DNA of 12,607 bases from CAZYVA01 sp964650695 (GCA_964650695.1 CAZYVA010000056.1:1-12607); one strand, 5' to 3'. Positions 1 through 6,578 are shown, numbered from the stretch's first letter. Notes: a model not told the origin generated them from the letters alone. Numbers and translations: made by a program.

Positions 1-1
1 A

Positions 2-244
2 GAGAAGCAGCGCGCTGACCAAGCGGAGCAACGCACCGAGCAAGCGGAGCAGCGCACCGACCAGGCGATAAAAAAGGCAGACGCTCTAAAAGGAAAACTG
101 GAGGAAAGCGTAAAAGCGTTTATTGCCTTAAGCCAAAAGAACCATGTGGCAAAAGAAGTGGTAAAAGGCGATCTGGCGGATGTGTTTTCGCTCAGCACGC
201 AGGAGGCGGAAAGACTTGTGGAGGCCTGCTGGGACACAATATGA
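2..244 (+). CDS. C-terminal part of an unrecognised coiled-coil protein (5' end outside window)
   Basis: An open frame enters from the left edge and ends at TGA 242-244, giving about 80 residues. It begins with charged heptads (pattern D/E-Q-A-E-Q-R-T) encoded by a 21-bp tandem repeat. This is followed by a helical, lysine/glutamate-rich stretch and a short tail ending EACWDTI. The heptads suggest a coiled coil used for oligomerisation. Tails like this occur on Rpn-type PD-(D/E)XK nuclease/transposase-like proteins of Clostridia, but no catalytic domain is visible here, so that link is only a guess. The stop lies 50 nt before the trmB start, so the two could be co-transcribed. I do not recognise the family with any certainty. 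Confidence 0.6.
   Translation, partial: EKQRADQAEQRTEQAEQRTDQAIKKADALKGKLEESVKAFIALSQKNHVAKEVVKGDLADVFSLSTQEAERLVEACWDTI
17..58 (+). repeat. 21-bp tandem repeat coding for coiled-coil heptads
   Basis: Two 21-bp units (17-37 and 38-58) differ at only two positions, and a partial third unit starts at 59. Each unit encodes seven residues (D/E Q A E Q R T). The period of exactly one heptad means copy-number changes would lengthen the coil without a frameshift. Confidence 0.8.
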
Positions 245-294
245 CCGAGTAAAAAGGCTGCCGGATGAAATGACAGAAAGGACAGATATTTTAG

Positions 295-1020
295 ATGAGG
301 CTTCGAAACATCCCAAGGGCCAAAAAAATCTTACAGGAGTCCCCGCTTGTTGTAAAAAACGAGACGCAATACAAGGGCTGCTGGAAAGAGCGGGTTTTCC
401 AAAACAAAGCCGTTCTCCATGCTGAAATCGGCATGGGGAAAGGGATGTTTTTGTCGGCTCTTGCCCGGAAAAACCCGGATATCAATTATATCGGGATTGA
501 GCGGTATCCCAGCGTCCTGCTGCGCGCGGCCGAAAAGTATGAGGGGATCCCAACCCAGACGGATCTTGTCAAAGTGTTGTCAGGCATTCGTGCGCAAGGC
601 GGGTCTGCTGCCGCGCCGGGCGGACAGTTCCCGGCGAACCTCCGCCTGATCTGTATGGACGCCGCTTCTGTCACGGATGTGTTCGCCAGGGGTGAAGTTG
701 GGCGGATATACCTGAATTTTTCCGACCCCTGGCCGAAAGCCCGCCATGCCAGACGCAGGCTGACCTCTGCGGAATATTTAACGCGGTATGCCAGCATCGT
801 CCCCGCAGGCGGGGACATCATCTTTAAGACGGATAACCCATCGTTATTTGATTTTTCTATAAAACAAATACAGGCATCCGATGCCTGGAGGCTGGATGCC
901 TGTACGCAAGACCTGCACCATGACCCGGTATGGGGCAAGGACAACATCATGACCGAATATGAAACGAAATTTGCCGCCCTTGGCAAGCCTGTCTTTCTGC
1001 TGGCTGCCGTTCACCGATAG
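295..1020 (+). CDS. trmB: tRNA (guanine46-N7)-methyltransferase TrmB
   Basis: This enzyme transfers a methyl group from SAM to N7 of G46 in the variable loop of many tRNAs. The 241-residue product begins with the family-typical MRLRNIP. It has the SAM-binding loop EIGMGKG at about 44-50, an acidic residue in YIGIER at about 65-70, the signature NFSDPWPK at about 141-148 followed by RHARRRLT, FKTDN at about 177-181, and the C-terminal TEYETKF at about 220-226. A Gly/Ala-rich insert at about 98-112 (around GGSAAAPGG) makes it somewhat longer than usual. The start is fixed by the conserved N-terminus, although the nearest Shine-Dalgarno-like GAAAGGA is about 12 nt away. The last ten codons and the stop lie in a 57-bp tandem duplication. 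The gene converges on glgB. Confidence 0.96.
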   Translation: MRLRNIPRAKKILQESPLVVKNETQYKGCWKERVFQNKAVLHAEIGMGKGMFLSALARKNPDINYIGIERYPSVLLRAAEKYEGIPTQTDLVKVLSGIRAQGGSAAAPGGQFPANLRLICMDAASVTDVFARGEVGRIYLNFSDPWPKARHARRRLTSAEYLTRYASIVPAGGDIIFKTDNPSLFDFSIKQIQASDAWRLDACTQDLHHDPVWGKDNIMTEYETKFAALGKPVFLLAAVHR

Positions 1021-1098
1021 CTCCCGGCCGATCCCTCCGACGAGCCTGTCTTTCTGCTGGCTGCCGTTCACCGATAGCTCCCGGCCGATCCCTCCGAC
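986..1098 (+). repeat. 57-bp tandem direct duplication spanning the trmB stop codon
   Basis: Unit 1 (986-1042) and unit 2 (1043-1098) match without a mismatch over 56 bp. Unit 1 contains the last ten codons of trmB, its TAG stop and 22 nt downstream. Because 57 is divisible by three, unit 2 repeats the same codons in the same frame, including a second TAG at 1075-1077. The repeat fills most of the 89-nt gap between the convergent trmB and glgB. No T-tract or strong stem is seen, so it does not look like a terminator. Confidence 0.95.
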
Positions 1099-1109
1099 AA
1101 CGCCGCATC

Positions 1110-3020
1110 CTAAAACCCAAATACTGCAACCCCGTAAGGCGGAAGGGGGTAGGCAAACGAATAGGGCCGGCCGTCGCACTCCTGCTTCACCGCTTTATAG
1201 ATCTCCGGCCGCTGTGCGCCGGTTCCCCCGTACTGCGTATCATCGCTGTTGAGCAGCAGCTTGTACTGCTTCCTTCGCGGTACGCCTACCCGGTAGTCGT
1301 CCCGCGCCATAGGTGTAAAGTTAATGATAAATAAAAGATTCTTCTTTTTATCTTTCGAATGCCGCATAAAGCTGTAGATGCTGCGGTAGGCGTCGTCCGC
1401 GTTGATCCATTCGAACCCGTCCCAGATTTCCTTATCCTCATACAGCGCCCGGTTTTTCCTGTACAGGTGGAGCAGCGCCCGCATCCAGTTCTGGATTGCC
1501 TGATGCTCTTTTTCCGCCAGAAGGTACCAGTCCAACTCGCGCTCCTCGCTCCACTCCCGTAGCTGCGCAAATTCCTGCCCCATGAAAAGCAGCTTCTTTC
1601 CGGCATGCCCCATCATGAAAGCGTAGCCCGCCTTGAGGTTGGCGTATTTGTCAAAGCCAAGCCCCGGCATTTTATTCAGCATGGAACATTTCAGATGCAC
1701 GACCTCATCATGGGACAGCACCAGGATATAATTCTCACTGCCGGCGTAGCTCATGGCAAAGGTCATCATATGATGGTTGTCTTTCCTGAAATAGGGATCC
1801 AGCTTCATATACTCCGTAAAATCATGCATCCAGCCCATGTTCCACTTCAGGGAGAACCCAAGGCCGTCGTCTTCCACGCTGCCCGTCACTTTCGGCCATG
1901 CCGTGGACTCCTCCGCGATCATGAGCGCCCCTGGGTTCCTGCCGCGCACAACAGAATTGAGATGCTTGAAAAAGGCAATCGCCTCCAGGTTCTGGTTGCC
2001 GCCGTATTTATTGGCCACCCACTGGCCGTCTTTTTTCCCGTAATCCAGATACAGCATGGACGCAACCGCGTCCACGCGCAATCCGTCCACATGGAACCGC
2101 TCAATCCAGAATAACGCGTTGGAAATCAGGAAATTCTGCACCTCGTTTTTCCCGAAATCAAAAATCTTGGTCCCCCAGTCCGGATGCTCGCCTTTGCGCG
2201 GATCCGCGTACTCATAGGTCGGGGTCCCGTCAAAATCCGCCAATCCATGGGCATCGCGCGGAAAATGCGCTGGCACCCAGTCCAGGATCACGCCGATTTT
2301 ATTGCGGTGGAAATAATTCACCATCCACGCAAAATCTTCCGGCGTCCCATACCGGGAAGTGGGCGCATAGTACCCCGTTACCTGATAGCCCCAGGACCCA
2401 TCGAACGGATGCTCCGCGATCCCGATCAGTTCTATATGGGTATACCCCATGTCTTTCATGTATTTCACGGCTTCCTTCCCGAATTCCCGGTAGCTGTAGA
2501 AGCCGTCGTCTTCCCGTCCCGGATGGCGCTTCCACGAACCAATATGCGCCTCATAAATGGAAATCGGCTGCTGCATGAAATCCCATTCCCTACGGTGTTC
2601 CATCCATACGGAATCCGACCACTTCAAGTTGTCAACGTCCACCACTTTCGAGGCGTTCCCCGGCCGCAGCTCCGAATGGTTGGCAAAGGGGTCCGCTTTA
2701 AAAAGGTACTCTCCGGTCTTTGTCTCTATGCAATATTTATACATGGCGTATTTTTTTACGCCCGGTATAAAACAGGTATAGATACCGACTTCCCCCTGCC
2801 GTTCCATCGGGTTTTCCCCGATATCCCAGCCATTGAACTCCCCGATGACGGAAACCGATTTCGCATGGGGCGCCCATACGGCAAAATAAACCCCTTCCTT
2901 TTTCCCCCGTTTTACCATGTGTGAGCCGAGCTTTTTGTAAATCTCGTAATGGTTTCCCTGTCCGAAAAGATACTGATCCAGCTCACCAATCTCATAGGAA
3001 TATTTTCTTTTTCCCGCCAT
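1110..3020 (-). CDS. glgB: 1,4-alpha-glucan branching enzyme GlgB
   Basis: The enzyme cuts alpha-1,4-glucan chains and rejoins them in alpha-1,6 linkage during glycogen synthesis in the cytoplasm. The 636-residue product has an N-terminal CBM48/E-set domain (FAVWAPHAKSVSVIGEFNGW, about 46-65) and then a GH13 barrel. The barrel contains HPFDGSWGYQVTGYYAP, the nucleophile Asp in DGLRVDAV (about D317), the acid/base Glu in MIAEEST (about E370) and the third carboxylate in LSHDEVVH (about D438), followed by a C-terminal beta domain. Its length fits the short form lacking the extra N1 module. After LSHDEVVH the sequence reads LKCSMLNKMPG instead of the common GK-type continuation. The start has AGGAAGGGGGC 6 nt upstream. 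No other glg genes are in the window, so it is separated from the rest of the glycogen pathway. Confidence 0.97.
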   Translation of the reverse strand: MAGKRKYSYEIGELDQYLFGQGNHYEIYKKLGSHMVKRGKKEGVYFAVWAPHAKSVSVIGEFNGWDIGENPMERQGEVGIYTCFIPGVKKYAMYKYCIETKTGEYLFKADPFANHSELRPGNASKVVDVDNLKWSDSVWMEHRREWDFMQQPISIYEAHIGSWKRHPGREDDGFYSYREFGKEAVKYMKDMGYTHIELIGIAEHPFDGSWGYQVTGYYAPTSRYGTPEDFAWMVNYFHRNKIGVILDWVPAHFPRDAHGLADFDGTPTYEYADPRKGEHPDWGTKIFDFGKNEVQNFLISNALFWIERFHVDGLRVDAVASMLYLDYGKKDGQWVANKYGGNQNLEAIAFFKHLNSVVRGRNPGALMIAEESTAWPKVTGSVEDDGLGFSLKWNMGWMHDFTEYMKLDPYFRKDNHHMMTFAMSYAGSENYILVLSHDEVVHLKCSMLNKMPGLGFDKYANLKAGYAFMMGHAGKKLLFMGQEFAQLREWSEERELDWYLLAEKEHQAIQNWMRALLHLYRKNRALYEDKEIWDGFEWINADDAYRSIYSFMRHSKDKKKNLLFIINFTPMARDDYRVGVPRRKQYKLLLNSDDTQYGGTGAQRPEIYKAVKQECDGRPYSFAYPLPPYGVAVFGF

Positions 3021-3198
3021 AACTCTGCCCCCTTCCTGGAAAAGTCCGCGTGTTTTTTTTCATTATACTGGATAAAACAGTAAAAAGAAAGGTTTATCAT
3101 CCGATGTTCCAAAAATTCCGTCACGCTCGTTACCATTCACGGCGCCTCCCCCTACAAGCCAGGGACCGCTTTCTTTGAAAGCTATATGCCGCTTCGTG
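3021..3198. other. Intergenic region between the B3/4 gene and glgB
   Basis: This 178-nt gap holds the glgB ribosome binding site (3027-3037) and its probable promoter. At 3168-3182 there is a perfect 6-bp stem with a 3-nt loop (GCTTTC/GAAAGC). No T-tract follows it on the - strand, so I do not call it a terminator. No convincing small gene is seen. Confidence 0.5.
3062..3090 (-). promoter_or_regulatory. Probable sigma-A promoter of glgB
   Basis: On the - strand a perfect TATAAT (3062-3067) lies about 40 nt before the glgB ATG. The -35 position 17 nt upstream (TTTCTT, 3085-3090) is a poor match to TTGACA, so an activator may be needed or the promoter may be weak. The AT-rich stretch contrasts with the GC-rich surroundings. 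This suggests glgB can be transcribed independently of the upstream genes. Confidence 0.5.
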
Positions 3199-3900
3199 TC
3201 ATATGTCTGAGGCTGGTGGGGGAGATCCTGCTTCGCGGCCCACGATCCAGCATTCCAGGTCTTTCGCCCCGGCATACTGTTCCAGGTATTGTTTCCCGTA
3301 TTCCATCGCCCGCTCCAGCTCCTGGTTATCCGAAAACGAATAAACCAGTGTCAGGACTTCTGACGTTTCGTCCGTGATCATCGCCCGCTCGGAATCACTG
3401 GTGGAGCTTCCGACCGCCCCTTGTCCGTCTGCCAGCACGGGAAGCGAATCGATCTTCACCGCATCCTTCCCGATCCCCTTGTACGTCTCGCCTTCTTTTC
3501 CTATGCGGAATACCAGATCCTCCGCAATTTTGGACGCGTCATAGGAACCCACGGAAAACCCGGAGCGGATGGAGATCAGGTTGTTGGTGTCCACTACCGT
3601 ATTCACCTCATACAGCCCTTTCCCCTGCCCGATCCTGCGGATCAGCGCCTCGGACGATACACGGTAGCGGCTTGGGTCTTTCCCAAAAGCTTTGTAGGCC
3701 GCGCGGGACTCCCGGATATTTGGGATTTCATTGATGCCGTAATCAAATATCCGGTCTTTTGCCTGCCTGAAAATATCTTTTTTCAGATAGTTCCACATAT
3801 CCTCATTTTTCTTTTCTACTTTTACCCGGTACTGAAAGCATCCCACCCGCGTGGATGGCCACAAGGCTTTCATTTCCGGGTCGATCGTTATTTTTTTCAT
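3199..3900 (-). CDS. Stand-alone B3/4 domain protein (PheRS-beta editing-type domain)
   Basis: The 233-residue product is almost entirely a B3/4 domain, the fold that serves as the editing module in the phenylalanyl-tRNA synthetase beta subunit (COG3382-type solo proteins). Family-typical blocks are SRAAYKAFGKDPSRYRVSSE (about 65-84), NTVVDTNNLISIRSGFSVGS (about 100-119) and LPVLADGQGAVGSSTSDSER (about 153-172). There is no synthetase catalytic core, signal peptide or membrane segment. Trans-editing of mischarged tRNA or another amino-acid/nucleic-acid role is possible by homology but unproven. The ATG is preceded by GGCAGGGAACC. The upstream gap contains a triple 13-bp repeat. The last residues (about GSPPPASDI) look like a non-conserved tail. 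Confidence 0.87.
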   Translation of the reverse strand: MKKITIDPEMKALWPSTRVGCFQYRVKVEKKNEDMWNYLKKDIFRQAKDRIFDYGINEIPNIRESRAAYKAFGKDPSRYRVSSEALIRRIGQGKGLYEVNTVVDTNNLISIRSGFSVGSYDASKIAEDLVFRIGKEGETYKGIGKDAVKIDSLPVLADGQGAVGSSTSDSERAMITDETSEVLTLVYSFSDNQELERAMEYGKQYLEQYAGAKDLECWIVGREAGSPPPASDI

Positions 3901-3935
3901 GGTTCCCTGCCATTCCTACTCCCGGCGCTTCCGGC

Positions 3936-3974
3936 GCGTGCATGTACGGCGTGCGCGTACAGCGTGCATGTACG
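3936..3974. repeat. Three tandem 13-bp repeats upstream of the B3/4 gene
   Basis: Units at 3936-3948 and 3962-3974 are identical (GCGTGCATGTACG). The middle unit at 3949-3961 (GCGTGCGCGTACA) differs at three positions. The array ends 35 nt from the B3/4 start codon, in the 123-nt gap after the DUF3841 stop. Tandem units of this size next to a start can be protein-binding sites, or simply slippage products. I see no clear promoter around them. Confidence 0.8.
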
Positions 3975-4023
3975 GGAACGCCGCCTGGTTTTTCCGTCCT
4001 TCCGCCCTCTGATGTTTCTATAC

Positions 4024-4668
4024 CTACACCAATATTTCCTCTCCCGGATGCACGATCTGCCTGACCCATTCTTTTTTGATCTCCCAGAGATTCCCGCACA
4101 CATTGAAAATCGTCCAGTTGTCTATCTCAAAGCAGCGGCGCCAGCTTTCCCGTATTGTTTTCTCCTCCTGCGGGAACATCCCTTTGTATTTCCCCTCAAA
4201 GAACTCAAATCCGCTCTTCACGCCGATGTGTTTCAGATGTTCCTTGTATTTTTTCGCATCTTCCTCGTCCTTTGGCAGGTAAATCCGGTTCAGCACATAA
4301 TCCCACTTGACGTCGTCAAAATACATCACCTGATCCTCCGGCGCCTCCAGGGCATATACCACCGTCCCCGGTATCGGCTTCAGGCAGTTGTCCACGCTGA
4401 TGGAGCACCAGATCGGCGCGTGTACGTCGTCCGGCTTTGGCACGCGCTTGGCCGCTTCCTCGGTAAACCAGTCGTAGCTTTCCATAAACAGCGGCGCGAT
4501 ATCCCCAAAATGGCGCACCACATACGTCCGGTTATTAATGATCCGCCCATCCTCTATAAGGCGGGGCAATGTTTTGTCGTTCTGCCGGGTATAGAGCCTG
4601 ACCGTGTTCCCTTCCCCATACGCTGGCATCCCGCATTCTTCCCTTGTCTGCGTTTTTTTCTTTTCCAT
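4024..4668 (-). CDS. DUF3841 family protein, function unknown
   Basis: The 214-residue product matches what I know of DUF3841. It has an N-terminal VRLYTRQ strand (about 23-29), a YDWFTEEAAKRVP helix (about 65-77), APIWCSISVD (about 84-93), an EAPEDQVMYFDDVKWDYVLN block (about 108-127) and a closing ESWRRCFEID helix (about 174-183). Many aromatic residues (Trp, Tyr, Phe) are conserved in such proteins, but no enzymatic motif is evident. It appears cytosolic. AAGGGGG lies very close to the ATG. An in-frame Met at about residue 14, just before the conserved part, is an alternative start. It sits 44 nt after the pentapeptide-repeat gene and 123 nt before the B3/4 gene, so co-transcription is plausible. 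Confidence 0.8.
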   Translation of the reverse strand: MEKKKTQTREECGMPAYGEGNTVRLYTRQNDKTLPRLIEDGRIINNRTYVVRHFGDIAPLFMESYDWFTEEAAKRVPKPDDVHAPIWCSISVDNCLKPIPGTVVYALEAPEDQVMYFDDVKWDYVLNRIYLPKDEEDAKKYKEHLKHIGVKSGFEFFEGKYKGMFPQEEKTIRESWRRCFEIDNWTIFNVCGNLWEIKKEWVRQIVHPGEEILV

Positions 4669-4698
4669 ATCCCCCTTCGCTTTCTATCCCAAAGACCG

Positions 4699-4713
4699 GA
4701 GGACAAAGTCCTC
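4699..4713 (-). other. Small perfect hairpin at the stop codon of the pentapeptide-repeat gene
   Basis: GAGGAC and GTCCTC are separated by a 3-nt loop, and the arm reaches the first base of the stop triplet at 4713-4715. There is no following T-run, so it is not a classical terminator. It might slow decay or affect coupling to the DUF3841 gene 44 nt on, or be chance. Confidence 0.35.
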
Positions 4714-5423
4714 TACCCTAAATACGCGATCGCTGCTTCCCTGTCCATCCATATATGGATGCCGGCGCCCGACTCCGTGAACCTATCCATATCGTAATTG
4801 TCTACCGTCACCCACTGCCCAACCGTATAGACAAAATTTTCGTCCACATAGGAATGCGCGTCCTGGTAACGCTGGGTATAATCCTCGCTTTTGATCGTCA
4901 GCACCTTGGCCTTGTTGACCCGTATCTCAAAGGTGGTCCCTTGCAGCCGCAGCGCATCCTTCGGCACCAAAAGCTGCACGATCCGCCGCCCAAAGCATAC
5001 CTTCCACCCGATAAACGCTCCTTCCATCGGGCATCGGGGGTAATAGTATTTCGTCCGCCCGTCTGCTTTTAGCCCGGTCAGGTCCGCCCCATGCAGGGCC
5101 GCCGCATAGATATCCGCCCCGGAAATATCCGCTTCGGATAAATCGCAGTGCCGGAAATCCGCTGAGTGCAAAAAAGCGTCCCGGAAATCCACCCCATGTA
5201 GGCTGGACGTCTGGAAAAACGCGTTGTCCGCCGAGCAGCCGCTCATATTGCAGCCATCCAGCTTTACTTTGCGGAAATCGCTTTTATCGAAATTGATCTT
5301 GTGCAAGTCCCAGCCGGACAGATCCAATCCTTCAAACAGGCAGTTATCCAGATCCAGGCGCCCGTCTCCCGTCCGGGCGTCGAGGATCTTTTTCAACTCC
5401 GCTTCTTCTATTTTCCTTAACAT
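4713..5423 (-). CDS. Pentapeptide-repeat protein with C-terminal DUF5758-type domain
   Basis: The 236-residue product has pentapeptide repeats of the A(D/N)LXX kind at about 25-120, for example LEGLDLSGWDL-like units, VDFRDAFLHSADFRHCDLSE and ADISGADIYAAALHGADLTG. These would form a right-handed quadrilateral beta-helix. From about residue 129 comes a separate domain with PRCPMEGAFIGWKVCFG, KAKVLTI and VDNYDMDRFTESGAGIHIWM, which I recognise as DUF5758-like. Such proteins are thought to act in protein-protein interaction, and no enzymatic role is known to me. Its start codon and ribosome binding region overlap the outermost decayed copy of the repeat derived from the upstream hydrolase gene. 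A small hairpin overlaps its stop. Confidence 0.88.
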   Translation of the reverse strand: MLRKIEEAELKKILDARTGDGRLDLDNCLFEGLDLSGWDLHKINFDKSDFRKVKLDGCNMSGCSADNAFFQTSSLHGVDFRDAFLHSADFRHCDLSEADISGADIYAAALHGADLTGLKADGRTKYYYPRCPMEGAFIGWKVCFGRRIVQLLVPKDALRLQGTTFEIRVNKAKVLTIKSEDYTQRYQDAHSYVDENFVYTVGQWVTVDNYDMDRFTESGAGIHIWMDREAAIAYLG

Positions 5424-5610
5424 ATCCTATCCACCACCCATAAACCCATATCCCCAAACACCGCTTCCAAGCCTTTTCCCTCAAAGTCCTAACCAATCTG
5501 CCATCCACAGATCCATGTCCCCAAACACCGCTTTCCGGCCGTTCCCTTGCAAGGTCATAGCCGGTCCGTCATCCACAGATAAATGTCCTCAAACACGATT
5601 TCCCGGTCAT
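5424..5610 (-). repeat. Three decayed tandem copies (67-68 bp) of the hydrolase gene 3' end
   Basis: The 3' end of the alpha/beta hydrolase gene (copy A) is followed after its stop by two related copies. Aligned anchors end at 5596, 5528 and 5461, giving spacings of 68 and 67 bp. Copies A and B share CATCCACAGAT (5570-5580, 5502-5512). Copies B and C share CCCCAAACACCGCTT. Read in the equivalent phase, the copies encode VFEDIYLWMTDRL (real gene), AVFGDMDLWMADWLGL and AVFGDMGLWVVDRIC. The B version lies in a 25-codon frame (5481-5558) whose ATG overlaps the hydrolase TGA. This explains the 131-nt gap between the two genes. Confidence 0.85.
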
Positions 5611-6481
5611 TTTCATTTAAAATCTCGTGCCTGTCGTCCCGGTACAGCTTGATTTCCACATCCTCCATCCCGGCGCCACAATATTTCCGGTATATCTTTT
5701 TCACGCTTTTCCCAAAGTCCCCCACCGGGTCATCCTCCCCGGCCACAAAGAAAACGGGAAGTGTCCGGGGGATCCGGCCCATGCTTCCTTTTTCCGTCAG
5801 CACCTTCATCCCTTCGAACATCTGGTAATACCCGTTGAGCGTGAATGTGAACTGGCAGAGCGGATCGCGCGCGTGCTGCCTGCGGCTCTGAGGATTAGCG
5901 CTCAGCCATTCGTTCTTTTCCTTCGTCGGTTTGAACTTCCGGTTGAACCCGCCAAAGCCGATCTTGTTCACCAATCTGCTTCGGTACTTCCATCCCTTTG
6001 CCGCAGCGATGGCCTTGCATAAAAGCTGCCCCACCTGAAGCTCCAGCCTGGAATGATGCCCTGTCCCCATGATAACCGCACCGGCCAGCCCTTCTGCGTA
6101 CATCGTCAGGTACTGTCTCAAAAGGAAAGATCCCATGCTATGTCCCAGCATGAAATAAGGGACGTCCGGATACTTTTTCTGCGTATGGCAGCGGAGCTTA
6201 TGGATATCGCCTATCACATACTTGTTTCCCTTTGTCTCGTGGAAATACCCGTAGCTGCCCTCATCCCGCACAGACAGGCCGTGCCCCAGATGGTCGTTCC
6301 CAACAACATAGAACCCCTTGGCCGCCAGCCATGAAGCAAACGCGTCATACCGCAGGATATGCTCCACCATGCCGTGGCAGATCTGAAGCACAGCCTTTGG
6401 TTCCCCGTCCGGCGTCCACTCCACCGCATGGATTTTCGTCTTCCTGTCACAGGACAGGTACCGAAATTCCCTTCTGTTCAT
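5555..6481 (-). CDS. Alpha/beta hydrolase, serine aminopeptidase S33 / lysophospholipase-like (PldB family)
   Basis: The 308-residue product is a cytosolic alpha/beta hydrolase of the monoacylglycerol lipase/lysophospholipase type (COG2267, S33 fold). It has the oxyanion-side HGMVEH (about 36-41), NDHLGHGLS (about 62-70), the nucleophile elbow GHSMG with Ser at about 115, an acidic residue in AGEDDPVG (about 250-251), and the catalytic His in DDRHEIL (about 285). The catalytic triad therefore looks complete, and the substrate is likely an ester lipid. There is no signal peptide. GGGAGG lies about 11 nt before ATG, which is rather far. The gene is 78 nt downstream of citrate synthase, and its 3' end is repeated in decayed form beyond the stop. 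Confidence 0.92.
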   Translation of the reverse strand: MNRREFRYLSCDRKTKIHAVEWTPDGEPKAVLQICHGMVEHILRYDAFASWLAAKGFYVVGNDHLGHGLSVRDEGSYGYFHETKGNKYVIGDIHKLRCHTQKKYPDVPYFMLGHSMGSFLLRQYLTMYAEGLAGAVIMGTGHHSRLELQVGQLLCKAIAAAKGWKYRSRLVNKIGFGGFNRKFKPTKEKNEWLSANPQSRRQHARDPLCQFTFTLNGYYQMFEGMKVLTEKGSMGRIPRTLPVFFVAGEDDPVGDFGKSVKKIYRKYCGAGMEDVEIKLYRDDRHEILNENDREIVFEDIYLWMTDRL

Positions 6482-6508
6482 TTTGCCGCAAACCTCCCTA
6501 CTCTGCCT

Positions 6509-6578
6509 CGCTGGCCGCCGCTGGCTTTTTTTCCTTTCCGCCCCGCTGGCCGCCGTCGGCTATTTTTCTCCATCCGCC
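6509..6578 (-). repeat. 35-bp diverged tandem duplication at the 3' end of the citrate synthase gene
   Basis: Unit 6509-6543 and unit 6544-6578 start with the same 12 bp (CGCTGGCCGCCG). They stay similar over most of 35 bp if one gap is allowed, by hand roughly 30 matches. Unit 6544-6578 contains the last codons and TAG stop (6560-6562) of citrate synthase. The other unit lies wholly in the gap before the hydrolase gene. No stem followed by a T-run is seen. Confidence 0.7.

Noticed and set aside
844..1179. - strand frame with repeated residues (RDRPGAIGERQPAERQ)
   Set aside because: The repeat is the antisense reading of the 57-bp duplication, across the trmB end and the intergenic gap, so it is not a gene.
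2184..2924. 246-codon + strand frame opposite glgB
   Set aside because: It lies wholly antisense to GlgB and shows no motif.
3168..3182. Inverted repeat GCTTTC/GAAAGC as terminator of the B3/4 gene
   Set aside because: The stem is only 6 bp, AT-rich, and has no T-run after it on the - strand.
3936..3974. Short CRISPR array
   Set aside because: The units are contiguous 13-mers without spacers, and no cas genes are present.
3421..4797. 458-codon + strand open frame opposite the B3/4, DUF3841 and pentapeptide genes
   Set aside because: It crosses three well-supported - strand genes and their gaps, and its protein is Pro/His/Phe-rich without a recognisable domain. It is a shadow of GC-rich codon use.
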